Positions 1 through 13,068 of a stretch of DNA of 64,000 bases are shown here, piece by piece. This stretch comes from Syngnathus acus (Eukaryota > Chordata > Actinopteri > Syngnathiformes > Syngnathidae). Under the pieces are notes generated by a model, which worked only from the letters and a program-made list of their open reading frames with translations, made no database searches and was not told the origin of the DNA. Numbering within the stretch: position 1 is the stretch's first letter; every line of letters begins with the position of its first letter. The stretch is taken from NCBI RefSeq assembly GCF_901709675.1, contig NC_051102.1, positions 2,649,912-2,713,911 on the forward strand, given 5' to 3'. The translations under genes were made by a program, and so were the position numbers.

Positions 1-2364
1 GCTGGTGTGTTACTGGATATTACATAACAACAGCCTTTGCTGCTCCATTCATGTGACAGCTTCAGCTACACTGACTGCAATATATGTAGCAGAGGAGTCA
101 GAGGGAGGACAGTGTGGGGAGGGGGCAGAGGAGAGAGCAAGACTAAGTAAAGTCGATTTTGCTGAGTTTTCAAGGTGCATTCACACCAAAATGTCCAAAA
201 GTTTGTGAAGGATTAATTACATAGATCCCATTGCCCATGGGACACACAACCAGAACACGGATACTACAGAACATACAGTAATTACATTTTAGAAAACCAG
301 ATTATTTTTCTGCATTGCACAGTTCGTTTTGAGGCAATACTGTGCTGTGTTTAACAATTCTTTTTCCTCAATATTGCAATTTTATTATTTAAATGATCAT
401 TATGTTTTGCATACATTGTATATATAAAAAATAAAGTCACCTGCTTGACCCAAATCCCCCCTCCCACACACATATCTAAAAATTGCATTCATTTAGTACA
501 GTAAATTGACTTTAGCTTGGTCACGGTAGGAATTCAACTCAAAAGTCACTGCATAGTGATCTGTAGGCATTATCTCTGACTCGTCACTCTCCATCTTTCC
601 TATTTTTCTCCATCTGTCGCATTCTGTCCTTACAAATGATGCGACACCCCTCGCTGTTCCTGCGTGCTGACCATAAACTTGCTTCTATTTTTGTCCTCTC
701 ATCACGCTTCTGTCTCCATGCAGCTAAATTTAGCATCTCCTCACATGGGGGAATAGACCGAGAGCGGAATCGTTGGAGCTAAAAATAGAATTTCAGGTAG
801 AGTACACAGAGTACCCCCCTCCTTTCCTCTATCTGCTCTGCTCTCCTGCTGCACCACAGTGCCCCCCCCCCCCTCGACCCATTCATGCATATTTATGATG
901 GGGTTTCTATTTGAAACCCAAGCTGAGATAAAATTAGCCCGCAGATGAAAACATCGCCCACGACTTTTCCTCACTGCCTCGCTTCCAGTTATTTTGCTCG
1001 TGCTTATTTGAGTTGAGCAAAGGCGAGGGGACCAAGGCTTGGCACAACATTGGACTAAACACAAAACGTTTCTATAAGGGGCCAGTATGGTAGGATGATT
1101 TCAAAATGATGAAAACTGAATGTTGTTTCACTTTGTTTTTAGGCCATTGATTATGGCAAAATGACAAAAAATGTGTTAAATAGCGTAGTACCACAGTGAG
1201 ATCCGATACAGGGAGTCACATTAATAAGTTTACAGTTACACATTTTGTCAAGATAGTAACACTCAGTTCATAGGCTACTGAGTTGACATCTAAACCATGC
1301 TTAAACTTACACACAACAAACACATTAACTGGGTGATTTCATGTGTCTAAAAGGTCAAAACATCATTGCACATTCATTATGTTTTCTGAACAAGCAGTTC
1401 CCATAGATACAATGTGTCCCAAATGTGACTCCATTGTTTTTGTGTTTTCCAAACGCCCACTGGTCTCACCCACCCACTTCTTCTCTCCTTTCCTTCACTT
1501 TCTCAGGCACAGTGCTAAAAATGCAAAGAACTATGTTTAATTACTTCAAAAATAACCCTGTTGGGTGTGAGGCTTGTTGTATTTTCTGTGAAGTGATTCT
1601 CAGTTTAAGTAGCTGCTGTAGCCTTGAAAGTTGTCAATGAGGATAGGGTCCCCCTACTGGGCATATGGGACACTGCAAGAGAGGTCACATTGGACTGAGA
1701 TGTAAATACTAGGCAGAGAAAGGTCATAAAGTATACAATCTAATGAAAAAAGCGTATTAAAAAAAAAAAAAAAAGGTGTTTCTATGAAACATTTTGAAGC
1801 TTCAGTGATGCGATCAACGCATGTTTTGGGAATATGGGAGGGAGCCAGACTAGCTGAAGAAAACCTATGAAAGTTCAGGGAGAGTTGACGAATCATCATC
1901 TGTTGTTTCGAGAGAAGGTCTGCTCCATTTGCGTACGTAGGTGTTCTAATTTATTCATGTTCATAATAGTAGCCTCACAAACTAACTTTTTAGTGTGCAC
2001 CTAATACCAACTTTGTGGCCATTTTGTTACATAAAAGGCTGACTGGTAAAAAATGAGATTGATGGCACCCTGTCAGCGGCCCTGATATTGGACACCCCGC
2101 CTGCGTCACCGCCTGTCACGTCAATGCCAGTCTCATCTGGGGGGGAGCTAAAAGTACAAGAGAGACCAAGCGAGAGGGTGAGGGGATAGGTCGCTTAAGC
2201 GGGGCGAGCTGTCACCTGAACCTTCATTCATTTTTCCGGGGCCTTTTGCTCCTGACACCCAGCTCTGACAATTGTTCACTGTGTGGAAGAACTTGACACT
2301 TGAATACATCAAACGGCTTCTTGACTGAAATGTAAAAGTATTTTTTGATTCTGATTTATGTAGT

Positions 2365-2490
2365 TCAAGCGGTTAGCCCGTCTGGCCAAGGTCTAAGGTT
2401 CGGTGTTCGAATCTCAGCTCTGGCCTTCGTGTGTAAAGTTCGTATGTTTTCCCATTGTGACTGTGTGAGTTTGCTCAAGTACTCTAATTG
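2365..2490 (+). repeat. Fish interspersed repeat fragment with tRNA-like body
   Basis: AAGCGGTTAGCCCGTCTGGC and GTTCGGTGTTCGAATCTCAG resemble A- and B-box promoter elements. GTGTAAAGTTCGTATGTTTTC and CTGTGTGAGTTTGCTCAAGT follow. The whole resembles the very common teleost repeat that reads GTTCGAATCC...GTGTGGAGTTTGCATGTTCTCC. The same family lies in the opposite orientation at 54.6-54.9 kb. It is not a functional tRNA: the arms do not pair into a full cloverleaf. Confidence 0.6.
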
Positions 2491-4535
2491 AATATTTTAA
2501 ATTATTATTTTTATTTTTTTATTTTTTATAAATAGTATAAAACAACACACTTTTGCATTGACAATTAAGATTTTGAATCAGGTAAGCCCCATTGGTCTTT
2601 TTCTGACTGCATGTCTGTTATAGTTGTGGTGTGGCTAACGCATTGCTTATTCTAACAATAATTATTCAGCCAAACAGATTGCGAAAGAACATTTAGCAAA
2701 GGGGCTTTGTGTTCATCTGCCCTTTTCTCCCTTACTGACTAATCCGCCTTGTTAAATAAAACAGAACAGAAACCAAAGGGGAGGTTTCACCCTGCTACAA
2801 AATCAGAGGCAGGGTAGCAACCTACTCATGTTTAAATGACGGCTGCGCACAGTCACACCTTATGCAACTGCGACTGTATATTCATTGTTCAGAAAGAGGG
2901 TGTCGACTATAGGTTGAAAAAAATGTCAACCGGTGGTAGCGTCACTGACCTTCTTGTGATCACTGCTGATGCGTGTGTGAATAAGACCAGTACTGTGTTC
3001 CTCCGCTGTACTGTGATTCATTGTTCACTCCCCCGTTTAGGCATTTATAAAAAATAAAAAATATATTTTTACAATACGCAGGTAATTCTGAAATAAAGTT
3101 TTGTGCCTTTAGTGTAGCAGGGAATTATGAAGAGTTAGAAATCGCAGTCAGAGTAGGTTAAAAAAGAAACCTGCAGGCTTCTATAAGAAAAAGAAAAGCA
3201 AGAGTGAAAACAGAAAATTGTGTTTTAATATGTTTAGCCATGTTTTGCTTTGTTAAATGTTTTATAAACATGTAGCAGGGGTAAATTAAATGATTTAAAA
3301 TATCTTATTTAGTCTTTCTATATTACATATTTTTAAGTGGGTCTGAAACGTACCCTGATCGTAAAAAGAATGCATTGAACTTTTTTAATCTGTGTTCAAC
3401 AAATTTACCAATTTGAGGTAAGTCATATGATCGAAAAAGAAACAAAAGGCAACTAATAGCTTCAGTTCAAAAGTCAAAATGTTTTGCCAACAGGTAATCA
3501 AATTGTGACGCACACATAAAATGAGCAGCTGATCTGTAAATGCCGCAAGCGTGTTTGCGTGTGTGTGATCGGTGATTAAAGTGGCGCCCCAAACCACGTC
3601 AAGTCACTCGGGTGTGTGTGTGTGTATGTACAATTATTATTGTATGCGGACGGCTGTAATCAACGTCAGAGGCCAGCCTCAGATCTTTCCTTGGGAAAAC
3701 AACACCATGCTGCTCTGACGCCTGCCCTCCTGCACATGGAGCGCGCCGTGACCTCTGATACACTTTACTATATAAGCATGCTGAAGGATTTAGAGGGTGG
3801 AATATTATCCAGTCCATATGCAGGTTTGATCTTCAATCTGATTATTTTTTGACAAAAGAAGTTCATGCTTTTTATCTTGGCAAAAAGTATGTTGAACTCG
3901 CTGTACAATTCCAGTACTCAAATTGTATTTCCAAGGCCGATCATTGCTGTTTTGCTTTTTGTAGAGCAGACAGAATCACACAAAAAAATGACCCACTAGT
4001 TTCCACAAAATTTATATGTAGATGGGCAATGTCCACAGAATATATTAAATGGCGGGGATACAGATTAAGGTGATTGTTCAAAGATGTTAAAAAAGATACA
4101 ATTGTGCAGGTGGTTGGTTTCTGCTAGCGAATCTGTTCCAAATGACATCATCATGGCTCAAAAACGTCTTTTCTGAGTCATCACCCTCGACGTCCAATAC
4201 GCACAGGCAGACTGCTGTCCTGTGGAATGGTCTGGCACCACAGAGAACAAAATGAGACAAGTGAGAGGAGAAGACTTGGAAGGTTTGGAGCTGAGGTGAG
4301 ACGTAAGGAGAGGAAGTGAGACCAGGACAAATGAGATGAGGTTGAGAAAAGTTCAACATTTGCTCAGTAAAACTGACATATTGTGGTGTGAGAAATTACA
4401 CTAATAATCTTTGCTCATTTATCAATGCCAGCAACGTCTAGAGACAAAAATATTGGTTTTGCGACAACTAAACAGATTCGGATTTTACACCGAATAAATA
4501 AATGTTAAGATGAGATGACATCATCATCTTCATTA

Positions 4536-4861
4536 CAGGTGTCAAACTCAAGGCCCGGGGGCCAGATACGGCCCGCTACATCCTTTTATGTGGCCCGCGA
4601 AGACAAATTGTGCATCAAATTCGTGTGTCATTACTAGAATTGCAAGTTGTCTTCACTTTTAATATCTTTTTTTTTTTTTATATTTGACCAGTTTTTACTC
4701 GTCTGATTTGAAAAGGAGTTATTTGTCAGTTTGTTTTGTAGCTTTTACTGTATATAATGTGAGGTGCTCATACATTTATTTGGGTTGACAGTCATAATGG
4801 CCCTCCGAAAGAAGCTATGACTACAATGCGGCCCGCGAAAAAAAGGAGTTTGACACCCCTG
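4536..4861. mobile_element. hAT-like miniature element, copy 1
   Basis: About 326 bp starting CAGGTGTCAAACTCAAGGCC and ending GAGTTTGACACCCCTG; the ends are inverted repeats of each other (CAGGGGTGTCAAACTC). No coding capacity. A closely similar copy in the same orientation lies at 24.5 kb. The CAGGGGTGTCAAA terminus is typical of non-autonomous hAT elements; no clear target-site duplication is seen. Confidence 0.75.
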
Positions 4862-7800
4862 ACATGTTTTCGAGTGTATAGTAATCTTAAAATATTCATA
4901 CAACTGTGATAATGTTTTTTTTTTAAAAAGCTCACATTTCTAATATTGCGTAGTTGCTTGATCACAATGTGGTGAGGAAAATTCAGTATGCAATGTTCAT
5001 AACATATTGTATGACCATTAAAGTCTACTCAATGTTTATTTACAAGAGCAAATTGTTTGATCAGTACAAAGACAAGACAAGAACATTGGGATGAGTCATG
5101 TGTCCCGCCCTACCTATGAGGCAGATATATGGGCGACTCGACATGCTCCCTGTTGGGCTATCTCCCATTAGGCACCGATAATTCAAGAAGATGACAAAAT
5201 GTACTTTGGCTTTGATGCCATGGTCAGCTGAAGGCATGCGATGACTTCATCGTTGCTACAAACAAAAAGACTCATGTGGTGCGGAACGCCTGATGGAGCC
5301 ATCCTGGCCACATGGACCTGGAAAGCGGAGCCAGCGATTTTTCCCAATTTCTTCCTCGTAGATACGCGTTCATGCAAGTAAATGACGCCTTTAAGCACTT
5401 TGGCATCGGACATATTAAATCACATCCAACTTTCGCACTTTAGGGAGAGTCTGATAAATCAAGACGGTGATTTATCTTTCTCCTCTTTGTCCGGATTCTC
5501 TGATGAACTGACAGAGGAGGATTGAATTTCAGTGAAACACACTCCGAGCGCGTAACCTCGGTTACCTCATTCACATGCGATGTGCCAGATCTGCCATCTT
5601 TTCAGAGCTCTTAGTTCATATTCACTTTCTGCTTGCATAAATCACACTGGCTCCCTCCAACATTGTTTGTTGTCAGTGTGGTTCAGTCCGAATGCCTCCT
5701 AAAGTCTCTGGGGTTTTTCCATCCAGCTCCCGGCTGTCTTGATGCGCCATTTCATCGCTACTTTGTTTGAAACTTGGCTCATATCAGATACTGTTGATGG
5801 GAACTGGATCAATCAATTCATTTAAAATAGCACTGTATGCTTCTGGATGAGAATTTATCATGAAAAAAATTACACTGGTGAACAGCAAATTCTAATCGGT
5901 CCCAAAATGTACTGATGGTGATTTCAAAAATCTAATCTGTCTACTTTTTTTTCTTTTTTCCAGCACATCAGCTTTTACAGATATTTTCACGTTTTCTTTT
6001 TAAATTTGACCTAAAAAGTGATTATGTGATACAGATTTTACCCTGAGTTGTAAATTACAGTTTAGTGAAAGGATTATTCAAGTTAATGAGGGAAACTATT
6101 TAGTGTGCATAATTTTCTTTTGTTTGCTGTGTCAATTTATCAAAACAGGTATTGCTACAAGTGACTCGCAATATTCCCTGTTTTAGTTTTCTTAAGTTCA
6201 GGTCAGAGTTTGTCCATCTGAATTTTAGCGTTTTTTTAGGTAAAGAATATTTGGCCCTAATGGTGGGTATTACATTTTAAAAGAAGACATATTTATTATA
6301 TGAAAAAGATGCAGTGTCTAAAAGGTCAGTTTAGACATCAATCACTATTGGTTGTGTAATGAGTGAATTAAACATGGGGTTTGACATGGCTGTTTATCCC
6401 ACATGTCACTTCTCCATGCAATTCCTCGGGAGAATAATGGAGACGGAGACCTTTGCTCATCAGCATTCGCTCGTTCCCCCCCATCAGTGGATGCACTTGC
6501 AAAGGTCAAAATCATGGCTCAACAATACAAGCTCCAGACGATTTGACATATGAAGCAAAGAGAATGTTTGGGCTCTGCTGTTCGCAAGCTCATGTGTGAA
6601 ATTTCTAGTTAGTGTCCAAAAGGGTGTCTTAAAATTTGTCCACACGACAACAAAACAATAAGCCTTTAAGAAATTTGAAATATACATTAACCAGTACACA
6701 GACAGGTTGGTAAGTGAATCACTGATAAATGCTATCAAGCTAATGTTGCTAAGTGAAGTTCTTATTTTGCTGTTTGCATGTAGGCTACATTGTCTGCATG
6801 CAATTAATCTATTTAAAAAAAAAAACGGTGCGTGCTTGACCAAATTGGATTCATAACATCTGTGTGATGGAATAAATATGAAGTTCAATGGAAAATCTAA
6901 ACAATTTTGGGAAGGTTTTGTGATACTGACTCAGACATGATAAATGTAAAATACTCCCAAACGTTACACGTGTATTCCATGTGCACCTTGTACATGACAC
7001 ATCACAGAATATCATAATGGAAACAGGACAAAAAGAATGAGAGCACTTTGTATGTTTTTTTTTCCTAACATGCTCTTAAACCACTTAAATGTAGTAAATA
7101 TTAAGTTGTTTTTTTTTTTTAAATATATTTTTATGACTCTCTAAACACACATTTAAAATTATTAAAAGCAGAATTTTTAAACACGTAATTGAAGACAAAG
7201 TATAAGCATAAAATGTACAGGTGCCTGTGTGTTGGGATGTGGCGGGGCTTGATCGGGTGACGTGTGAGTTCAATAAGACAACGTGTGAGTGTCTGAACGT
7301 GAGCTGTGGCCAACAGCAGGTCTTGCCTAAGTTGTGTTTTGCGGTTCAATAACCATCGGAAAAAGCATCAGTGACTGTGGCTCTCCTTTCTCACATGCAA
7401 GGGCATTCAAGTTAGGAAATATACCGTATAAACTCATTCAAAAAAAAAAGTGAATATCCATGTGTAGTTGACGCCCATCTAAAGAGGCTTTTAATTGCCT
7501 ACAGATGTCACAAGATACGGCCAAAAGACTACTTTTGCATAACAAAGCTCCCTCAACTTACCTACAATTTATTTTTTGTGGCTCACACCAAATGGCACCA
7601 AAGCAAGACAGTCTTTCAGCGAAGAACAAAGGTCAAGTGCCCAAAAATCTGTGACTAGGTGAATGCCGAACGGCAAATATGTGCAGGTTCAGTGTAAGTA
7701 ACATTTGCTTACAAATTATCCGACATATTAAAATAATTATTAGTGGTGAGGGCTAAGTGGGGAGAATTATCACTTTTAGATGTGCTAGATATCAAATTTG

Positions 7801-7873
7801 ACACAAGGAACATGAGACATGTTTCAGACACATGAAAACAGAATTTAAGAGAAATAAGAAGGCTCTTAATTAC

Positions 7874-8001
7874 CGCCTGCGTTTCTGAATGATGTCAATG
7901 GGCCTGTTGACAGCACAGGGCGATCCCCATTTGTTCCCACCGCGCACCGTGACCGTCCGCTCCATGGAAAAACAGAACCCGCAGCTGCTCGGCACACTCA
8001 T
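7874..8001 (-). CDS. pde4c: Candidate PDE4C alternative first exon
   Basis: Minus-strand ATG at 8001 followed by 42 codons plus two bases (128 nt) to a donor AGGCG before GTAATT at 7873. The product starts MSVPSSCGFCFSMERTVTVR and ends NKWGSPCAVNRPIDIIQKRR. The phase-2 end would give QKRR-R-FD, like the (R)RFD junction of the PDE4A, C and D long forms. W..P...RPI.I.Q loosely matches a WRQPRRPIRIQQ segment in mammalian PDE4A and PDE4C. It sits in a GC-rich patch 9.6 kb downstream of the other PDE4C first exon, on the same strand. An overlapping minus frame (8149-7895) is also open and has an ELRRSKLS string, so the frame is not certain. Confidence 0.45.
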
Positions 8002-9529
8002 GATCCCTCTCGCTGACCCGTCGTTGGCCGCCTCTTCTGGACAGCTTGCTTCTCCTCAACTCGGGTGGACTCTCATCCCTGGAAACAGCGACCCGCTTTC
8101 TGGTCTGCCTCTCTCTGTCGGACCGTCCGGCTCTCCCGGGAGTTGTCATGCCCCACGGCGTGAGTGGTGGACGCCGGCTCTAGGAGCAGTGGTCAGCTGG
8201 CAGAGGTAGACTGGATGAGGTGATGCAATCCATCCTTAAGTGTATTCTTGTGAATGAGTTGGATTCCCTCTTTGGATGAGGTGAGGAGATTGGAATTCCC
8301 GAGCACCTCAATTCCTCGTCTTGTTTTTGTCGTAAGGACAAAAGGACGTCTCAGTACAGCTGCATTTAACAGATCCCCAACGTGGATCTTAGCTTCAGGT
8401 CTAAATGCGGCGCCCCCCCTAACCCCCCTCTGTTGCCTTCGGATGTGACTACTCTCTCGCCTGCTCTTCTTCTGTTTCACTCTGCGCTTCCTCCGCTCCC
8501 ATTTGGGCTACTGCACCTTTTAATCGTACAGCAAACAAAAACAAGTCCTTCCTGCTCCCTCCACCAACTTCAACCACTCACACCAGCCCTCTGCTCATGT
8601 CTTTGTCTTTTTTGGGTCTGTTTGTCCAAGTGCCCCTGCAGAATGTCCATGTGAGTAATGTGTACGTGTGTGTGTGTGTCAATGAGCAAATGTGTGTGTG
8701 GGCATGTGACCCAGCAAGTGTGTATGTGTATCACACACAAGAGGAACACGTTTGAGAGTGAGGTCAGAGTTAAGAAAGGGGGCGGGATCTTAGCCAGCAT
8801 GGGTTCAGCCTTCCCCAAATGTTTGAGCCATTTTAACTCCTTGCTTTTCTTTCGCCTACACATTGAATCCTGATACAATCACAGGACGGGGATCTCCCTT
8901 TGGACACTATTATGCTTTGACTATGTTAGGTAAAGCAGACAGGCATACACACACACACATTAAAAACAATATGTTCACATCCATGAGCACATAAGGTCAA
9001 CCATGGCCAGGGGCAATGTATTTTTGAAGACCAGAAACATGTAAAGTAAATATGAAACTGTAGCTGGTCGACCTTCCATGCGCTCCTGCTGAAAACTTAA
9101 ACAGGAAATATTTGGACATAAGACCAGGAAGATGAGGAGCCGAGAACCGACGGGCTATGTTCCCACAGTTATTAGTTTTATTAGTATTAGGTTTTAAAGA
9201 ATCATCTGTTTTAATGAATCGGGCTGCCAGGAGAGCAATATTTGCTATTTTAGGGATTGAAAGGGGGAAGATTTAAAGAATGGATAGTCCCTGCTGCCTC
9301 CTCTACTGTAGCTTTCTTTTCACACAAATGGACATGGAGGCTGGGAAAAGCAAAGTTGCCAACATGAGTAAAAAAAAAAAAAATTATGGCTAAATTTAGC
9401 TGTTGCCATTTTTAATCAGGTGCGTCTTGCGGTCTGGAAATAACGGTACTATTTATTTTTATAATGTACAATATTATAGAGTATTACATTTAATATTTCA
9501 AAAACACAATTTGACAACTTAAGTGTTTT

Positions 9530-9575
9530 GAACAAATTGAGTTTGTATATCAAGGCACCACTGTACAAGTACAGT
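9530..9575. mobile_element. Mariner-type terminal fragment
   Basis: On the minus strand this reads TACAGTGGTGCCTTGATATA-CAAACTCAATTTG, the terminus of a widespread vertebrate CAGTGGTGCCTTGA element. A related CCTTGACTTACGAGTTTAAT-TCATTCC fragment lies at 10299-10325. Both are short remnants in the same intron-like interval; they may be two ends of one broken element. Confidence 0.45.
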
Positions 9576-12500
9576 AAATATATACATTTTTTTTTATGAC
9601 ATTTATGTTGTTAGGTTGTGTCCTGTGATTTCTAATGTAAAATGCATGGCTTGGCCCAAAAGTAGTTGTGAAACACTATTTTAAATGTACAAGTGTTTTT
9701 ATGTAAAGTTACTACCAAAAAAAAAACAGTCAACATTCTTACAAGCCTTTGACAATTGTTGGCACATATACGAGCCAGCAACTAACCAGATGATTTCCCA
9801 ATTTTTCATGTGCTGCGTGCGTCACCAGGGTGGAAGAAAATGGACATTTGAAGCAAGACAGACGTGTTTGCTTCTGCATAGTATCATCTCGTCAAACACT
9901 TGAAATGGAGGCTGAGATGAGGGGAGGCAACCACTGAAGGGTGCACCATCCGTTGCCCCTAATGCGAGGTTATCAAAGCCATCGTGTCCATTATTAATTA
10001 CAAAAGGGGCCTCATGACATCATATGTTGGCTACACATAGGCATGGCAGGCATTCCTGGATAACAAGGGAGCTCTTTTCAAGTGTGTAAAAAGCACTGCC
10101 GAAGCTGCTGCCTGTCAAACGTCATCATGTCTGTTTGCTAAGCTCTGTTAAATTGTGCAACAAAACCACAATTGCTAAATGGAAATGACGCAAGCAAACT
10201 GTTGGCACTTTTCACAGCAAAGGCCTCCACCAACAACTAATTATCCTCAATTGTCTAAGCCTTTTCCTGCAAAAAGAAAAAAAACCAATACATTGCTACC
10301 TTGACTTACGAGTTTAATTCATTCCAAGTCAAGGTTGTAAATCAATTTAGCGTCCCCCCCCAACAAAATATCCATTCAAATGAATTGAAAAGACATTTAA
10401 CTGTCCCAGCTATGTATGTTAACACCTGTCACATATATTTGGAATACTGAACTGTAGAAATTACAATGTTGCAGAATAACGACATCTAGTGGTCGCAATT
10501 TAGAACTGTTGAGGCATCCAAACAAATTGAGCTATTCAAAAACCACTCAAACGGCACAAAGTAATACGATTGATGCTCAGAAGCACGAACTCAAACTGCC
10601 TTGTAAGACTCTGCCAAATTATAATTAAAATGCAGCAAACTTTGAAAGGGTGCATCTTCCTCAAAGCAAACAAAGCAGCCACAGCAGGTGTCAGCATTGG
10701 GCTCTTCTATTTGTCCCTACTATGTGAAACGTCATTCACTACAGTAAAAGGCTATCTGTGTCATCTCATGATTCATTAGTGTGCCATCTGCTAGTATGGT
10801 TCTGGATGATGGCCTCGTGGTACACAGAAAATGGGTGCATGGACTGTCAAATGGCAACAACATTAATTTTAGTATTTATATTTTAAAAAGCAGAAGACAC
10901 AGCATAAAGCCACATCTATAGTCATTTTTTACATTAGCTCAATAAGAGAGTTCCGAATATATATGACTGGAGTATTACAATGCAGAAAATGTAATATTAC
11001 AACAGTTACAAATTTAAACAAGAACATAAAAAGCCCATATATTACCTAGTAGAGATTTAGAACCTGTTCTATTTAAGAATGATGATAAAATCTGGAATGG
11101 GGGGGGTAAGAAAAAGGTAAGAGAAATCATTGTTGCTGTAAATCAGCCCAAGGCATAACAGTCAGCTCCCCCCTCTAGTGGCTACATCCAACAGTCATCT
11201 GACACTGTTGCATCAGAGCAGAGACTACTGAGATGAAATGTTCCTTTCTGAAATACACGTTTGTCTCCCCCTTGCCCCTCCCATCATTAGATACTACAAA
11301 GGTAGCAGCTGTTTTATGAACAAGATGTCCCGCCCGCAGGAGAGGTGTTGCTGGTGATTTGGGGCTATGTTGGAGTTGTCACGGGCTGCTGCTCCCCTCG
11401 GGGATCGATGAAGCTCTCGAGGCGATTGGGGAAATCAGTCATGCTGAAACTATAGAGTACAGCAGTGACGCACAGAGTAGTCACACAGGCCATATTGACA
11501 AATATGTGTGTGCGTTTGGGTAAGGGGGTGTAGTGTCAGCAGACCTCTGACATTGACACTATCGCCCTTTAGTTGCATGGCCCCACTTGACATGTTTGTT
11601 TTGCTCAAAATTCTTTGGATCTGAAATAATATCTGACCCTGGCCTCTCTTTGTCCAATTCACAAATGAACTTTTTTTCCCCCTTTGACCCTTATACCACC
11701 CTCCTCATTTTACATTCCAACATCTGCAAAAATAAAAACTGCATACACATCCTCTCAATCATCTTTTCTCCACCCTGTCGTCTGTGCATTTAACCTCTGT
11801 CTAAATTATCTCGCTGATTTGGAGCTCTCGTTCAAACCACAGCAAGAAGGTTTGGTGTGTGTGTGAAGGGGGGGGGGGGATTGAGAGAGAGAGACAGAAA
11901 GAGAGAGACGGGGGCACAACAGAGACAGAAAGAGAAAGCAGAACTGAATAGTGTCCTGGTACTCTTGGTACACTTCAGAATAAAGCCATCTGTTGTAATG
12001 TGGCGCACAACACACTTCTTTGTGATGTAGTACATAAATTTCCACAACTAATTTAGGGGACACCAGTTAAATAATCTACATAGTTGACTGGATAAAAATA
12101 TCCAAAATACAAGTTGTCCATGAAATTCCTGAAAAATCTTAGCTCCCACAGACTAGCTTGGTGTGCATGAAGGACACAGCTGTGCAATCCTGATCTTAAC
12201 TCGGGTGTATGAAACGGACCCGCACAAGATTGGAATGGCTAACAAAACCATCAACATAAGGAGACTACAGATATCGTTATTCAAAATCGGAAGGCACACA
12301 AAATGACGATAATCGGTAATCTTAATGTCCAAACTTTGCCAAAACGTAAATGACTCAGTGAAGACTTGGGAGAAAGTGCTATGGTAGAATGAAACCAAAG
12401 ATGAGTTATTTGACTTCAACTTGACCTGCCATGTTTGGATGATGAAAAAATATGCACGTGGCCCAAGGAACCCGATAGTCAAGCATGAAAGCGGAAAACT

Positions 12501-12672
12501 GTCCACACAGAGCGACTTCACTACATTGGATAAAAATCTGCTTTCCTCTTAAAAACCACTGAAGACTTGGTCATGAATTAGTCTACAGACCTCAAGCCAA
12601 TAGAAAATCTGTGAAGGGAGCTGAAGACCAGCTTCTAATAGGGCTGACGAATAAACAAACAAACAAATAAAG

Positions 12673-13068
12673 TACCGTATTTTCCGGACTATAAGGCGCA
12701 CCGGACTTATAACTTGGCGCACCTTCAATGAATGGCCCATTTTAAAACTTTGTCCTTATATAAGGCGCACCGGACTATAAGGCGCACCATTAATGCATCA
12801 TGTCAGATTTTTAATCCAAATCAAATCATTCTCCATTTTATCTTTTTTATTTCAACTTCAGACGCAACAAATCACAAAATAATGATCCATAGTCTTTTTG
12901 ATTCATGATTCATTTACTTATGATTGATTTCATGACATAATGCTTCAGGCCAGTTTAAATTTAGGAATTTGGTCCATATATAAGGCGCACCGGACTATAA
13001 GGCGCACTGTCGGCTTTTGAGAAAATTGTAGGTTTTTAGGTGCGCCTTATAGTCCGGAAAATACGGTA
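12673..13068. mobile_element. TA-flanked miniature inverted-repeat element, full copy
   Basis: About 396 bp. The left end TACCGTATTTTCCGGACTAT-AAGGCGCACC is matched by a precise inverted copy at the right end (GGTGCGCCTTATAGTCCGGA-AAATACGGTA). Internal copies of the ATAAGGCGCACCGG motif occur near both ends. TA at both borders fits a Tc1/mariner-type target duplication. No reading frame. It sits in the long interval between two PDE4C 5' exons. Confidence 0.8.

Larger units (their letters stand above)
1..7873. other. Probable PDE4C intron; no exon recognised
   Basis: AT-rich sequence with the repeats at 2.4 and 4.5 kb, a GT microsatellite near 3.61 kb and scattered homopolymers. I looked on the minus strand for the conserved PDE4 exons (FDxENG, RRESFLYRSDSDYD and the UCR1/UCR2 and catalytic motifs) and found none. 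They must lie before base 1. Open frames here are short and look random. Confidence 0.6.

Noticed and set aside
2370-2440. tRNA-like sequence with A- and B-box-like words
   Set aside because: It cannot fold into a full cloverleaf and continues into the body of a known fish repeat.
7895-8149. Minus frame with an ELRRSKLS string resembling the PDE4C long-form end (SPRPELRKSRLSW)
   Set aside because: The match is limited to about eight residues and the overlapping ATG frame at 8001-7874 has the required phase-2 donor and RR end. Kept only as an alternative.
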